Of a stretch of DNA of 64,000 bases, positions 47,177-56,118 are shown piece by piece. Source of the stretch: Ralstonia insidiosa. GTDB lineage: Bacteria; Pseudomonadota; Gammaproteobacteria; Burkholderiales; Burkholderiaceae. The position numbers and the translations under genes are program-made. The stretch is taken from NCBI RefSeq assembly GCF_008801405.1, contig NZ_VZPV01000001.1:3410001-3474000 (forward strand). Reading direction: 5' to 3'. The notes beneath the pieces are model-generated. The model was given only the letters and a program-made list of their open reading frames with translations. It had not been told where the DNA came from and ran no database searches. Numbering within the stretch: position 1 is the stretch's first letter; every line of letters begins with the position of its first letter.

Positions 47177-48782
47177 CGCCATTCAGGCCGCTGCCAACGG
47201 CTTCAATATCGCGCGGGTCACGGATGCCGAGCTGCTGCATGCGATAGCGCAACTGGCGGAATGACAGGCCGAGCAACTTGGCAGCCGCCGTGCGGTTGAA
47301 GCCGGTCTGATCCAACGCGGCCAGGATCACGCTGCGCTCGACCGACTCCAGATACGCCGGCAAGTCGATCGGCAGGGCGATGTTCGGCAGCGACGGTTCC
47401 GTTGCTGCGGAAGCAGGCACGGGCTCGGCGGGCTGTGCCATCGGCTGCGGCATGCCAATCGGGCTCGGCACGGGCGCCGGCATATAGACGGCATCGGGCC
47501 AGCCCGTCACGGGCGGCGGCGCCATCGTGTGGCCACCCTGCAGACCTTGCGCGGCGGCCTGTGCCTCACGCGTACGGTGGAACAGCGGCGAGCGCTCGAT
47601 CTCGGCACCGAGTGCGCCCAGATCATCCACGTCGATCGATTCGCCTTCGGCAAACGCATACGCGCGCTCGAGCAGGTTCTCCAGCTCGCGCACGTTGCCC
47701 GGAAACGGATACGCACACAACTGCTGCAGCGCCGGACGCGTCAGGCGCTTGGGGCGCGGATCGCCGTAGCGGTTGGCAAGCTGCTCCAGCAACACGCCGG
47801 CCAGCACGGGCACGTCTTCACCGCGCTCGCGCAGCGTGGGCATGCGCAGCTCCAGCACGTTCAGGCGGTAGAACAAGTCTTCGCGGAAACGGCCGGCGGC
47901 AACCAGGCGCGCCAGGTTCTGGTGGCTCGCACACACCACGCGCACATCGACCGGGTCTTCACGACTCTCGCCGATCTTGCGCACACGGCGCTCCTGCAGC
48001 GCGCGCAGCAGTTTCACCTGCATGGTCAACGGCAGGTCAGCCACTTCATCCAGCATGAGGGTGCCGCCGTTGGCGGCCTGGAAGAAGCCCTGGCGGTCAC
48101 TGTCTGCCCCGGTGAAGGCGCCTTTCACGTAGCCGAAGAATTCGGCTTCCATCAGGTTCTCGGGGATCGCCCCGCAGTTCACGGCCACGAACGGCCGCGA
48201 CGCACGCGCCGACAGCGCATGGATGGCGCGTGCCGCACGCTCCTTGCCGCTGCCCGACTCCCCGCTGATGACCACCGGCGCCATGCTGCGCGCCAGCCGC
48301 ATCAGCGAGCGACGCACCTCCTGCATGGCGGCAGAGTGCCCAGGCAGCAAGTCGTTGGTGCGCTCGGCCAAATCGGAGTTGCCCGGGTCCGGATCCCGTT
48401 GCTGGCGACCCAGCGCGTTGAGCACGAGGCTGCGCAACTGATCGAGCGAGAGCGGCTTGGCAATGTAGTCGAAGGCGCCAGCCTTGAGCGCTTCCACGGC
48501 GTTCTCGGCGCTGCCATACGCTGTGATGACGGCCACCGGCGTGCGGTCTGCCGTGGCCGAGAGCTGGCGCACGAGTTCGATGCCCAGGCCATCACCCAGG
48601 CGCATGTCGGTCAGCACCAGTGCAAAACGCTGGCGGGACAAGGCCTCGCGCGCTTCGGCCAATCCGCTGGCGAGCACCACGTCGTGCCCCATGCGGCGCA
48701 AGGAGATTTCCAACAGCTCGCGCAGGTCGGCTTCGTCATCAACGACGAGAATGGGTTCGCGAACGATGGCGACTTTGGACAT
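47169..48782 (-). CDS. pilR: sigma-54-dependent response regulator PilR
   Basis: 537-residue NtrC-family activator. The receiver domain (about 9-122) has the acidic pair Asp15-Asp16 and phospho-acceptor Asp59 (LVLTDMRLGD). The AAA+ domain has Walker A SGESGSGKERAARAIH and the sigma-54 contact GAFTGA, plus Walker B GGTLMLDEVADLPL. A Pro/Met-rich linker of about 70 residues precedes a Fis-type helix-turn-helix (GFNRTAAAKLLGLSFRQLRY). Pairing with the PilS-like kinase immediately upstream supports PilR, which activates type IV pilin transcription. ampD follows. Confidence 0.92.
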   Translation of the reverse strand: MSKVAIVREPILVVDDEADLRELLEISLRRMGHDVVLASGLAEAREALSRQRFALVLTDMRLGDGLGIELVRQLSATADRTPVAVITAYGSAENAVEALKAGAFDYIAKPLSLDQLRSLVLNALGRQQRDPDPGNSDLAERTNDLLPGHSAAMQEVRRSLMRLARSMAPVVISGESGSGKERAARAIHALSARASRPFVAVNCGAIPENLMEAEFFGYVKGAFTGADSDRQGFFQAANGGTLMLDEVADLPLTMQVKLLRALQERRVRKIGESREDPVDVRVVCASHQNLARLVAAGRFREDLFYRLNVLELRMPTLRERGEDVPVLAGVLLEQLANRYGDPRPKRLTRPALQQLCAYPFPGNVRELENLLERAYAFAEGESIDVDDLGALGAEIERSPLFHRTREAQAAAQGLQGGHTMAPPPVTGWPDAVYMPAPVPSPIGMPQPMAQPAEPVPASAATEPSLPNIALPIDLPAYLESVERSVILAALDQTGFNRTAAAKLLGLSFRQLRYRMQQLGIRDPRDIEAVGSGLNGDV

Positions 48783-48808
48783 GGATCAGCAGAGAAGCAG
48801 CCGGCGGT

Positions 48809-50893
48809 TCATTCCGCAACGGCCAAAGCGGGTTGATCAAACATCAGGGTGATGACGAAGGCGCGGCGCGGCAATGTGTCGCGCGCCTCCATGGTCAACG
48901 CTCCGGTGCGATCGAGCAAGGATTCCAGCGCGATGGCGCCGTACCGGATCTGTGCATCGTTGGCGCTGCACAACTCGCGCGCCATGTAGAGGCCCAGGCC
49001 TGTGCCTTGCGCGTCATTCGTGAAGAACGGCTCGAACAGGCTGCGCTGCTGCTCGGTGGGCACTTCGGGGCCGTCATTCCAGATCACGAGTTCAGCGTGC
49101 GTCTCATCCAGCGCATAGGCTGCCAGCAGGATCGAGCCCGGCACGCGGCGGCAATAGCGCAGCGCGTTGTCGAGCATGTTGCCGACCACCTGCTGCAGCT
49201 GCGCCGGGTCAAACATCACAGGCTTGTCCAGATCCACCGCCAAGCGCAGGAGATTGGGGTTGATCTCGGTCGCCTCACCTGCGCGACGCAAGGCTTCCGC
49301 ACGCCAGCGCTCCACCACTTCAGGCAGCACTTGCGCGAGTTGCACACGCACACGCTCGCCGCGCGGCCGGCGCGACAGCATCAGCACGTCGGCGACCACC
49401 TGATCGAGCCGGCGCACGTTGTCACGGATGATGCGCAGCAGGCGCGTTTCCACGCCGGAGCCTGGGTGGGTACCTACCGAGCGCGCATGCTCACCCTCGC
49501 CCGGATCGTCCAGCAGTTCAGCGGCCTGACTGATCGCCGCCAGCGGATTGCGGATCTGGTGCGCGACACTCGCCACCAGCCGACCCATCGAGGCGAGCTT
49601 TTCCTGCTGCGCCTGCTCAGCCACGCGCTCCCAGCTTTCCACGTGGACCAGCACGGTGTCGTGCAGCTCGTGCCGCAGGAAAGCCTCGTCGTCGGCCGAC
49701 CAACCTTGCGCTGCCGCGCCGGCCGACTGGTTGCGCAGGCGCAGCATCTCGCCAACCTCCCCCGGCAAGCCCAGGCCGATGGAGCTGACGAGGCTATCCA
49801 TATAGACACTGCGCAGGTTGGCCAGGCTCGGCAGGATAAAGCGCAGGCGCAAGCGGGCATGCAGCGTGCGCCGACCGCCAGGAGCAACCGGCAGCAGATC
49901 AAGGATGCGCGGCGCATCATCATCGCCCGTGGCATCGCCGGCGCCAGAATGGCGGCTCTTGCGGCGCAGCCATTGGCGCAATGTCTCAAGCAGCGGACGC
50001 AGGTGCGGCACGTCCTTCAGGTCGAACAGCATCGCGCCGCTGTTCACGAAGGCGTTCTGCGGCACGCCCAGCAGCATGGCCGCCGCCGGGTTGGCTGCCA
50101 CCACACGACCATCGGCGCGTACCAGCATCACGCCGTCCTGCATGTCATAGACCATCAGGCGGTTGACCAACTGCTGCAGGCGCAGCTCGCGCTCGCGCGC
50201 CATGGTCAGGCGTTCCTGCGCAATCTGCCGGTGCGACAGGCCGTACATCATCGACGCGGCCATCATGTAGACGAGGCCGTACAGCCCCGCCGAAGCCAAT
50301 CCAGGCGCGATCACCCCATCGCCCAGCATCTGCAGGAACGGATCGGCCAGCACCACCATCGACGCCACCGCCGCCGTGAACAGCGCGAACAACAGACTGG
50401 TGAGCGCGCCTGCAGCCAGCACCGGCATCAGGAACACCATCGCCACACTGGCCGACAGACGCGACAGCGTAGCGTACGCCAAGCCAAGGAACAGCAGATC
50501 AAGCACGACGTCCAACCGTACCCTGAACTGGAACCGCGAACGCCACCATCCGGCTGCAGCCAGAATCAACAGGGCCACGGCCAAATACGGCAGCACCAGG
50601 CTGAGCAGCGCTTCGCTGTTGGGCAACCCCGCCGTTTCATTGTGCTCGCGCGGCACCATGACAAACAGCAGCAGCACCAGCGCCACGGCCGCACGGCTGA
50701 AGGCGAAATAGCGCAGCAGGCGCCACTGGAATTCAGGGGGATCGGGCTCCAGCCAGACCGAGCGCAATGCTCGCCACGCATTCAGGCGTGAGAGCAACGC
50801 ACGGAAGCCAGACCGAGGGGAAACGTTGGGCGCCGCGTCCGCATTGACGGGCTTGGACGGCATCTCAGGCTGCGAGCGGGACACCTCAGGCAT
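48809..50893 (-). CDS. pilS: sensor histidine kinase PilS
   Basis: 694-residue polytopic inner-membrane kinase. About six hydrophobic helices lie between residues 60 and 220, a PAS-like segment about 245-300 (YDMQDGVMLVRADGRVVAAN), then a dimerisation domain with phospho-accepting His445 (SVAHQIRNPLAAI) and an ATPase domain (VVGNMLDNALRYCRR; LFEPFFTNDAQGTGLGLYMA). It is 26 bases from pilR. The ATG at 50893 shares one base with the stop of the upstream small gene. About 130 residues of acidic/Arg-rich insertion between PAS and kinase make it longer than Pseudomonas PilS. Confidence 0.9.
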   Translation of the reverse strand: MPEVSRSQPEMPSKPVNADAAPNVSPRSGFRALLSRLNAWRALRSVWLEPDPPEFQWRLLRYFAFSRAAVALVLLLFVMVPREHNETAGLPNSEALLSLVLPYLAVALLILAAAGWWRSRFQFRVRLDVVLDLLFLGLAYATLSRLSASVAMVFLMPVLAAGALTSLLFALFTAAVASMVVLADPFLQMLGDGVIAPGLASAGLYGLVYMMAASMMYGLSHRQIAQERLTMARERELRLQQLVNRLMVYDMQDGVMLVRADGRVVAANPAAAMLLGVPQNAFVNSGAMLFDLKDVPHLRPLLETLRQWLRRKSRHSGAGDATGDDDAPRILDLLPVAPGGRRTLHARLRLRFILPSLANLRSVYMDSLVSSIGLGLPGEVGEMLRLRNQSAGAAAQGWSADDEAFLRHELHDTVLVHVESWERVAEQAQQEKLASMGRLVASVAHQIRNPLAAISQAAELLDDPGEGEHARSVGTHPGSGVETRLLRIIRDNVRRLDQVVADVLMLSRRPRGERVRVQLAQVLPEVVERWRAEALRRAGEATEINPNLLRLAVDLDKPVMFDPAQLQQVVGNMLDNALRYCRRVPGSILLAAYALDETHAELVIWNDGPEVPTEQQRSLFEPFFTNDAQGTGLGLYMARELCSANDAQIRYGAIALESLLDRTGALTMEARDTLPRRAFVITLMFDQPALAVAE

Positions 50894-51156
50894 CACACGC
50901 CGCCCCGGTCGGCGTGTTCCGGGCAGCGATAGCGGCCGCCTGACAGCGCCACCATGCTGTTACGCGGGGCATGCACACCGCACACGGCGCACTGCTCGAT
51001 CGGCTGGGAAGCCTCGCGTTCAGGCGCACGCTTCGTGCTCCCCTGCGCCGGCCCCTGCCCAGACGAGCGCGACGAACGCGACGGGCGCTCCCCCAGGCGG
51101 CTCAGCCACCACAAACCGGCGAGCAGCATCAGGATCAACAGGACAGGACGGGCCAT
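50893..51156 (-). CDS. PP0621-like small membrane protein
   Basis: 87-residue protein with an N-terminal membrane helix (MARPVLLILMLLAGLWWLS), an Arg/Ser/Gln-rich linker and a C-terminal Cys/His motif (CAVCGVHAPRNSMVAL, RYRCPEHA) that could hold one zinc ion. This matches the PP0621 family commonly located between ypjD and pilS in betaproteobacteria. Function is unknown. Its stop overlaps the pilS ATG by one base, indicating coupling. Confidence 0.82.
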   Translation of the reverse strand: MARPVLLILMLLAGLWWLSRLGERPSRSSRSSGQGPAQGSTKRAPEREASQPIEQCAVCGVHAPRNSMVALSGGRYRCPEHADRGGV

Positions 51157-51204
51157 GAAAGAGAGGGCGACTGCAAAAGAGAAGCTGGAGGAGCCAAGAA
51201 CGCG

Positions 51205-52125
51205 CTACACGCGGTGCAGGATGACTTCGAGCACGAAGCGGCTGCCCACGTAGGCCAGCAACAGGATCGAGAATGCCGCCATCACCCAGCGCAGCGCCAC
51301 GCGCCCGCGCCAGCCACGGAAACGACGGCCAACCAGGATGCCGCCGAACATCAGCCACGACAGCACGGCGAACACGTTCTTGTGATCGAACTGAAAGGCG
51401 CGGTGGAACAGTTGCTCGGAGAACAGCGCGCCGGAAACGATGGTCAGCGTGAGCAGCACAAAGCCCGCGCCGATCAGGCGGAACAGCAGCTTTTCCAGCG
51501 TCAGCAGCGGCGGCAGCAGATCCAGCCAGCGGCTGAACCAGCTCGCCTCTGCAGGGCGGTTGATGGTGTGCAGGCGGCGCTCGGCGGCCAGCATCAGGAT
51601 CGCGTGGAACGCCGCCAGCGTGAACAGCCCGTAGGCGACATTGGCGATGGCAAAGTGCAGCTTGAACAGCGGGCTGGCCGCATAGCCGAGGATCTGCGTG
51701 CCGGGAAAGGCCAGCGGCAGCAGACTGCCGACCAGCGCCACGGGAATCACCAGCACGCCCAGACCCGCCAGCGAGAAGAACAGGCTCTCGATCCAGAAGA
51801 TGCCCACGCCCAGCCACAGCATGGCCGACAGCGCATAGGCAAAACCGAACACCATTGCACTGGCTGGGAAGATGGTCTCGTGCAGCAGGAGGCCATGCGC
51901 GGTTAGCGCCGCCAGCAAGGCCCAGCGCCACCAGGTGGGGGCAGCGTCTGCGGTGGGAGGCGGAGGCACAAGCACCGCGGCGCTCGGTGATTGTCCGCCA
52001 GCCGCCATGGCGCCAGCAGCGGCGCGGGCGCCAAGCCCGCCCCGCCGTTCGCCATGCCGTGCCCACGCTACCGAAGCGAGGGCGCCGTAGAGAAGCGCCG
52101 TCAGCGCATACAGTACAATTGCCAT
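51205..52125 (-). CDS. ypjD: CcsA/YpjD-type cytochrome c assembly-like membrane protein
   Basis: 306-residue inner-membrane protein with about eight hydrophobic helices and a low-complexity Ala/Gly/Pro insert near residues 35-60. The WWRWALL helix, HAILMLAAERRLH and the conserved FQFDHKNVFAVLSWLMFGG with His suggest the CcsA/CcmF-like cytochrome-assembly fold. E. coli YpjD/CorE is likewise divergent from ffh. A direct role in haem handling is inferred from the family. Starts at ATG 52125 and GTG 52131 are both feasible. Confidence 0.85.
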   Translation of the reverse strand: MAIVLYALTALLYGALASVAWARHGERRGGLGARAAAGAMAAGGQSPSAAVLVPPPPTADAAPTWWRWALLAALTAHGLLLHETIFPASAMVFGFAYALSAMLWLGVGIFWIESLFFSLAGLGVLVIPVALVGSLLPLAFPGTQILGYAASPLFKLHFAIANVAYGLFTLAAFHAILMLAAERRLHTINRPAEASWFSRWLDLLPPLLTLEKLLFRLIGAGFVLLTLTIVSGALFSEQLFHRAFQFDHKNVFAVLSWLMFGGILVGRRFRGWRGRVALRWVMAAFSILLLAYVGSRFVLEVILHRV

Positions 52126-52298
52126 TTGCACAGTTTACCGCAGCGCACCCCGGTTTTGGCTGGGGCCCGCCCCCGCCGAAAGCCTCGTCGGGCAGCCACG
52201 CGAGATAGACGCATTACGCACATTCCGAGCCGGTGCAAGCCAAGCGCGCGCCGGTCTCATCCTCACCCTGTCCCCAATTCCGGATCCCTCACACTGTC

Positions 52299-53711
52299 AT
52301 GCTGGATAACCTGACCCAACGGCTCGCGCGCGTGGTCAAGACCATGCGCGGCGAAGCGCGCCTGACCGAAGCCAATACCGCCGAGATGCTGCGCGAAGTC
52401 CGCCTGGCACTGCTCGAGGCCGACGTGGCGCTGCCGGTCGTGCGCGAGTTCATTGCCCGCGTCAAGGAAAAGGCGCTCGGCGAAGACGTCATCACCAGCC
52501 TCTCGCCGGGCCAGGCGCTGGTCGGCATCGTGCAGCGCGAGCTGACGGCCATCATTGGCGGCCAGGAAGCACTCGACGGCGCCGGCACCACCATCATGGG
52601 TGGGCGCGCCGCCGAGCTGAACCTCAACGTCACGCCGCCCGCGATCATCCTGATGGCCGGTCTGCAGGGTGCGGGTAAGACCACCACCGTCGGCAAGCTG
52701 GCCAAGTGGCTCAAAGAGAACAAGAAGAAGAAAGTGCTGACGGTGTCGTGCGACGTGTATCGCCCCGCCGCCATCGCGCAGTTGAAGACCGTGTCCGAAC
52801 AGGTCGGCGCCGATTTCTTCCCCTCGCAGCCCGACCAGAAGCCGGTGGACATTGCCGCTGCCGCACTGGACTGGGCCAAGAAGCACTACCACGACGTGCT
52901 GATCGTCGATACGGCCGGCCGCCTCGGCATCGACGAAGCGATGATGCAAGAGATCGCCGCGCTCCACGCCAAGCTCAAGCCGGCCGAAACGCTGTTCGTG
53001 GTCGACGCGATGCTCGGCCAGGACGCGGTCAACACCGCCAAGGCTTTCAACGACACCCTGCCGCTGACCGGCGTAGTGCTGACCAAGCTCGACGGTGATG
53101 CGCGCGGTGGCGCGGCGCTGTCGGTGCGTCACATCACGGGCAAGCCGATCAAGTTCGTGGGTGTGGCCGAAAAGCTCGACGGGCTGGAGCCGTTCTATCC
53201 CGACCGCATGGCCCAGCGCATCCTGGGCATGGGCGACATCCTCGCGCTGGTGGAAGAAGCCCAGCGCGGTGTCGACATGGAAGAGGCGCAGAAGCTTGCC
53301 GCCAAGATCAAGAAGACCGGCGGCTTCGACCTCGAAGACTTCAAGGCCCAGATCGGCCAGATGAAGAAGATGGGCGGCCTGGGCAGCCTGATGGACAAGC
53401 TGCCCGCGCAGTTTGCACAGCAGGCCCAGGGCGCCAACATGGACCAGGCCGAAAAGCAGGTCCGCCGCATGGAAGGCATCATCAACGCCATGACGCCGGC
53501 CGAGCGCGCCAAGCCCGAACTCATCAAGGCCAGCCGTAAGCGCCGCATTGCAGCCGGTGCCGGCGTACAAGTGCAGGAAGTCAACCGCCTGCTCAACCAG
53601 TTCGACCAGATGCAAGGCATGATGAAGAAGCTCAAGGGCGGCGGCATGATGAAGATGATGCGCGCCATGGGCGGCATGAAAGGTGGCATGAAAGGGCTAC
53701 TCGGCCGGTAA
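52299..53711 (+). CDS. ffh: signal recognition particle protein (SRP54)
   Basis: 470-residue GTPase that binds signal peptides of nascent inner-membrane proteins with 4.5S RNA and targets them to FtsY. The N-domain starts MLDNLTQRLARVVKTMRGE. The G-domain P-loop is GLQGAGKTTTVGKL about residue 112, with DTAGR and TKLDGDARGGAALS as later GTPase motifs. The Met-rich M-domain ends the protein (QMQGMMKKLKGGGMMKMM). It is divergent from ypjD with 173 bases between starts. Confidence 0.97.
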   Translation: MLDNLTQRLARVVKTMRGEARLTEANTAEMLREVRLALLEADVALPVVREFIARVKEKALGEDVITSLSPGQALVGIVQRELTAIIGGQEALDGAGTTIMGGRAAELNLNVTPPAIILMAGLQGAGKTTTVGKLAKWLKENKKKKVLTVSCDVYRPAAIAQLKTVSEQVGADFFPSQPDQKPVDIAAAALDWAKKHYHDVLIVDTAGRLGIDEAMMQEIAALHAKLKPAETLFVVDAMLGQDAVNTAKAFNDTLPLTGVVLTKLDGDARGGAALSVRHITGKPIKFVGVAEKLDGLEPFYPDRMAQRILGMGDILALVEEAQRGVDMEEAQKLAAKIKKTGGFDLEDFKAQIGQMKKMGGLGSLMDKLPAQFAQQAQGANMDQAEKQVRRMEGIINAMTPAERAKPELIKASRKRRIAAGAGVQVQEVNRLLNQFDQMQGMMKKLKGGGMMKMMRAMGGMKGGMKGLLGR

Positions 53712-53765
53712 GCCGACCACCCTGCCCCGATCCGATCGACTTAATTTGTTTCACTGACTGACACG

Positions 53766-54317
53766 ATGCTGAGCGCAGAACAGGCCCGCGAACTCTGGGC
53801 CAACTCCGAAGAAATCGTCAGCGAAGACGCCGTGCGCGGCTCGCTGGACCGCATGGCCACCGAGATCACCGAGAAGATCGGCGATACCTTCCCGATGGTG
53901 TTGTCCGTGATGGGCGGTGCGGCCGTCTTCACCGGGATGCTGTTGCCCAAGCTGGCGTTCCCGCTGGAGTTCGACTACATCCACCTGTCGCGCTACAACA
54001 ACCAGACCGTCGGCAGCAAAGAGATGCAGTGGCGCGTGGCGCCGCGCGAGTCGGTCAAGGGCCGCACGGTGCTGGTGCTCGACGACATCCTCGACGAAGG
54101 CGAAACGATGGCCGCCATCCGCTCGCGCATCATCGACATGGGTGCCTCGGAGTTCTACTCCGCGGTGCTGTGCGAGAAGACGCTCGCGAAGGACAAGCCG
54201 CTGTATCCGGATTTCTGTGGCTTCAACGTGCCGGATCGCTACGTGTTCGGCTGCGGCATGGACGCCAAGGGCTACTGGCGCAACCTGCCGACCATCCGCG
54301 CGCTGAAGAACACCTGA
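53766..54317 (+). CDS. hypoxanthine/guanine phosphoribosyltransferase
   Basis: 183-residue type I phosphoribosyltransferase for purine salvage. The PRPP-binding signature VLVLDDILDEGETMAAI lies near residue 105; LPKLAFPLEFDYIHLSRY precedes it, and VPDRYVFGCGMDAKGYWRN near the end gives the purine-binding loop. The family member is closer to bacterial Hpt/Hgprt-like salvage enzymes than to PyrE or Apt. It is 54 bases downstream of ffh. No ribosome-binding site is strong. Confidence 0.88.
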   Translation: MLSAEQARELWANSEEIVSEDAVRGSLDRMATEITEKIGDTFPMVLSVMGGAAVFTGMLLPKLAFPLEFDYIHLSRYNNQTVGSKEMQWRVAPRESVKGRTVLVLDDILDEGETMAAIRSRIIDMGASEFYSAVLCEKTLAKDKPLYPDFCGFNVPDRYVFGCGMDAKGYWRNLPTIRALKNT

Positions 54318-54341
54318 CGCGGCGCAGGAACCAACAACAAG

Positions 54342-54370
54342 AAGGGCGACTCGACGGTCGCCCTTTTTTG
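54342..54370 (+). terminator. terminator after the phosphoribosyltransferase gene
   Basis: AAGGGCGAC (54342-54350) pairs perfectly with GTCGCCCTT (54357-54365) around TCGACG, followed by TTTTG. Confidence 0.92.
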
Positions 54371-54392
54371 TTCCCCTGGGAATTCACCCCAC

Positions 54393-55277
54393 TCACGCGC
54401 CGCGACGATAAGGCCGCTCGCGAAGCCACTTGGTGGCGATCCACTTCTCACCGCGCTCGACCGGCAGGCCGGCGTGCAGCGTGTCCTCGTCCAACGTGCC
54501 ATCGGGGCGCTTGTAGACGAAGAAGACCGCATTGCCCTTGACCGGCGCCACCTCCAGGCCCAGCTTCGGAAAGCCCGTCGCACCGCCCGCCTGCACGCTG
54601 TTCAGGTAGATGACGAGCGTTGCCACGCGCTGGCCGCCCACTTCGAGCTGACGCGCCTCGCCGCTGCGGCCTGGGTTGAAGAAATCGAAGTGCGGCTGGT
54701 ATTCGCCGCCGGGCTGGTAGTGCAGCACCTGAAAACCTTCGCCGTGCTCGACCGGCACGCCGGTGGCCTGGGCGATGCGCGCCTCGATCTTGGCGATGAG
54801 CGCATGCTCGCCCACCTGGAACATCGCGCCCTCGCTGGTGCGCGCAGAAATCAGGTTCTCCTCGCCCGTTTCCGGGTTCACCACGGGCGAACGCTTCAGG
54901 CGGTGCTGCCCCAGTGCGATGAGCTGATCGCACTCCTCATCCGACAGGAAGTGCTGGAACAGCACGATGCGCGGTGTCTCCAGCGCGAACAGGATGGGGA
55001 TGTCGCCATCAGCGGTGCGCACGGCGTTGCTGTTCTCGACGGCCCCGTCGGCAGCTTGCGCAGATTGGGCAGCGGGCGCCGGTACGGGTGCCACGGCGGG
55101 CGCGGGCGGGCGTTTGGCAAGCGCCTCGTCCACCACGCGGCGCGCGAAAGCGCGGTCGTAGCCGGACTGCACCATCGAGGCGACCAGCGGATCAGCCTCG
55201 AAGCCTTCTGCCACGTGACGCTGCAGCCAGTCGTGCAGCGCGTCGGACATGGTTGCGTACGGTTGGGTGGTAGACAT
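54393..55277 (-). CDS. 2OG-Fe(II) oxygenase, prolyl 4-hydroxylase-like
   Basis: 294-residue enzyme. An N-terminal helical segment (about 1-65, ending in an Ala/Pro linker) precedes a prolyl-4-hydroxylase alpha-subunit-type domain. Iron and cosubstrate residues are visible: HYQPGGEYQPHFDFFN supplies the His-x-Asp pair and LHAGLPVERGEKWIATKW supplies the distal His and the 2OG-binding Lys. Bacterial relatives hydroxylate proline in proteins such as EF-Tu, but the target here is unknown. ATG 55277 is used; MSDALHDWL nine codons later is an alternative. Confidence 0.88.
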   Translation of the reverse strand: MSTTQPYATMSDALHDWLQRHVAEGFEADPLVASMVQSGYDRAFARRVVDEALAKRPPAPAVAPVPAPAAQSAQAADGAVENSNAVRTADGDIPILFALETPRIVLFQHFLSDEECDQLIALGQHRLKRSPVVNPETGEENLISARTSEGAMFQVGEHALIAKIEARIAQATGVPVEHGEGFQVLHYQPGGEYQPHFDFFNPGRSGEARQLEVGGQRVATLVIYLNSVQAGGATGFPKLGLEVAPVKGNAVFFVYKRPDGTLDEDTLHAGLPVERGEKWIATKWLRERPYRRGA

Positions 55278-55347
55278 GCGGAGTGACGTGGATGCGGCGA
55301 ACGAAAAAGATGGCCTTATTGTAGGCCGACCACCATGCAACAGCCGG

Positions 55348-56118
55348 TCAGGACCCGCCCGCCGAACCTGCTGCAATCCGCAACGGTGAGAACGGATTGC
55401 GCGCCGGCACATCCGGCAGCGCCTTGGCACGTGGCGGCGGCGCCTCGGTCGGCACAGGTGCCGATACGGTCAGCGCACTCGACTCCTGGTACTGCCAGCG
55501 CTTCCACGCCGCCAGCACCGCATTCGGATACTGCGGCTGGCCTCGACTGCCGTTGTAGCGGCCCAGTGCCAGATAAAGATTGCCGCCTTCGATATCGAGG
55601 TAATGACGCAGGATCGTGCAGCCGTAGCGCAGGTTGCTCTGCAGGTGGAAGAGCTTGCGGGCGTCATTGTCACCAATGCTGCGCGTCCAGAACGGCATCA
55701 CCTGCATCAGGCCCATCGCGCCCGCGCTGCTCATGGCGTACTTGCGGAAACCGGACTCCACCTGGATCAGCCCCAGCACCAGCGCCGGGTCCAGCCCTGC
55801 ACGCTTGGCCTCGTAGTACGCCGTCTCGATCAACTCAACGCGTACCGACGCCTGCGGGATCTTGCCCGACATGCGCACCGACATCTCGGCCAGCCAGCGC
55901 AGATAGCCGAGTTGCTCATCGTTGTTGGCGAACACCGGGCGCAGCGGACGGCTGTCGGCCACGGCGGCAGACAGCGCGCTGCGCACCGAATCCGCCAGGT
56001 ATTCCTCTTTCTGGGCGCCCGCCCACGCCGCCTGCGTGCCCGCGAGCAACGCCCCTGCGCACAGCACAGCGGCGATCGAGCGGGCAGACAGGTAGCGGCG
56101 CATGCGGGTCAGCTCCAT
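55348..56118 (-). CDS. lytic transglycosylase (SLT domain)
   Basis: 256-residue exported muramidase-like enzyme. The signal peptide is SIAAVLCAGALLAGTQAAWA (cleavage about residue 33). The SLT domain follows with catalytic Glu in VLGLIQVESGFRKYAMS, then SAGAMGLMQVMPFW and the late LALGRYNGSRGQPQYPNAV. A Pro/Ala-rich C-terminal tail of about 50 residues has no domain. It cleaves peptidoglycan non-hydrolytically to 1,6-anhydro products, which AmpD and Mpl would recycle. Its ATG shares one base with the proS stop (TAATG). Confidence 0.92.
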   Translation of the reverse strand: MELTRMRRYLSARSIAAVLCAGALLAGTQAAWAGAQKEEYLADSVRSALSAAVADSRPLRPVFANNDEQLGYLRWLAEMSVRMSGKIPQASVRVELIETAYYEAKRAGLDPALVLGLIQVESGFRKYAMSSAGAMGLMQVMPFWTRSIGDNDARKLFHLQSNLRYGCTILRHYLDIEGGNLYLALGRYNGSRGQPQYPNAVLAAWKRWQYQESSALTVSAPVPTEAPPPRAKALPDVPARNPFSPLRIAAGSAGGS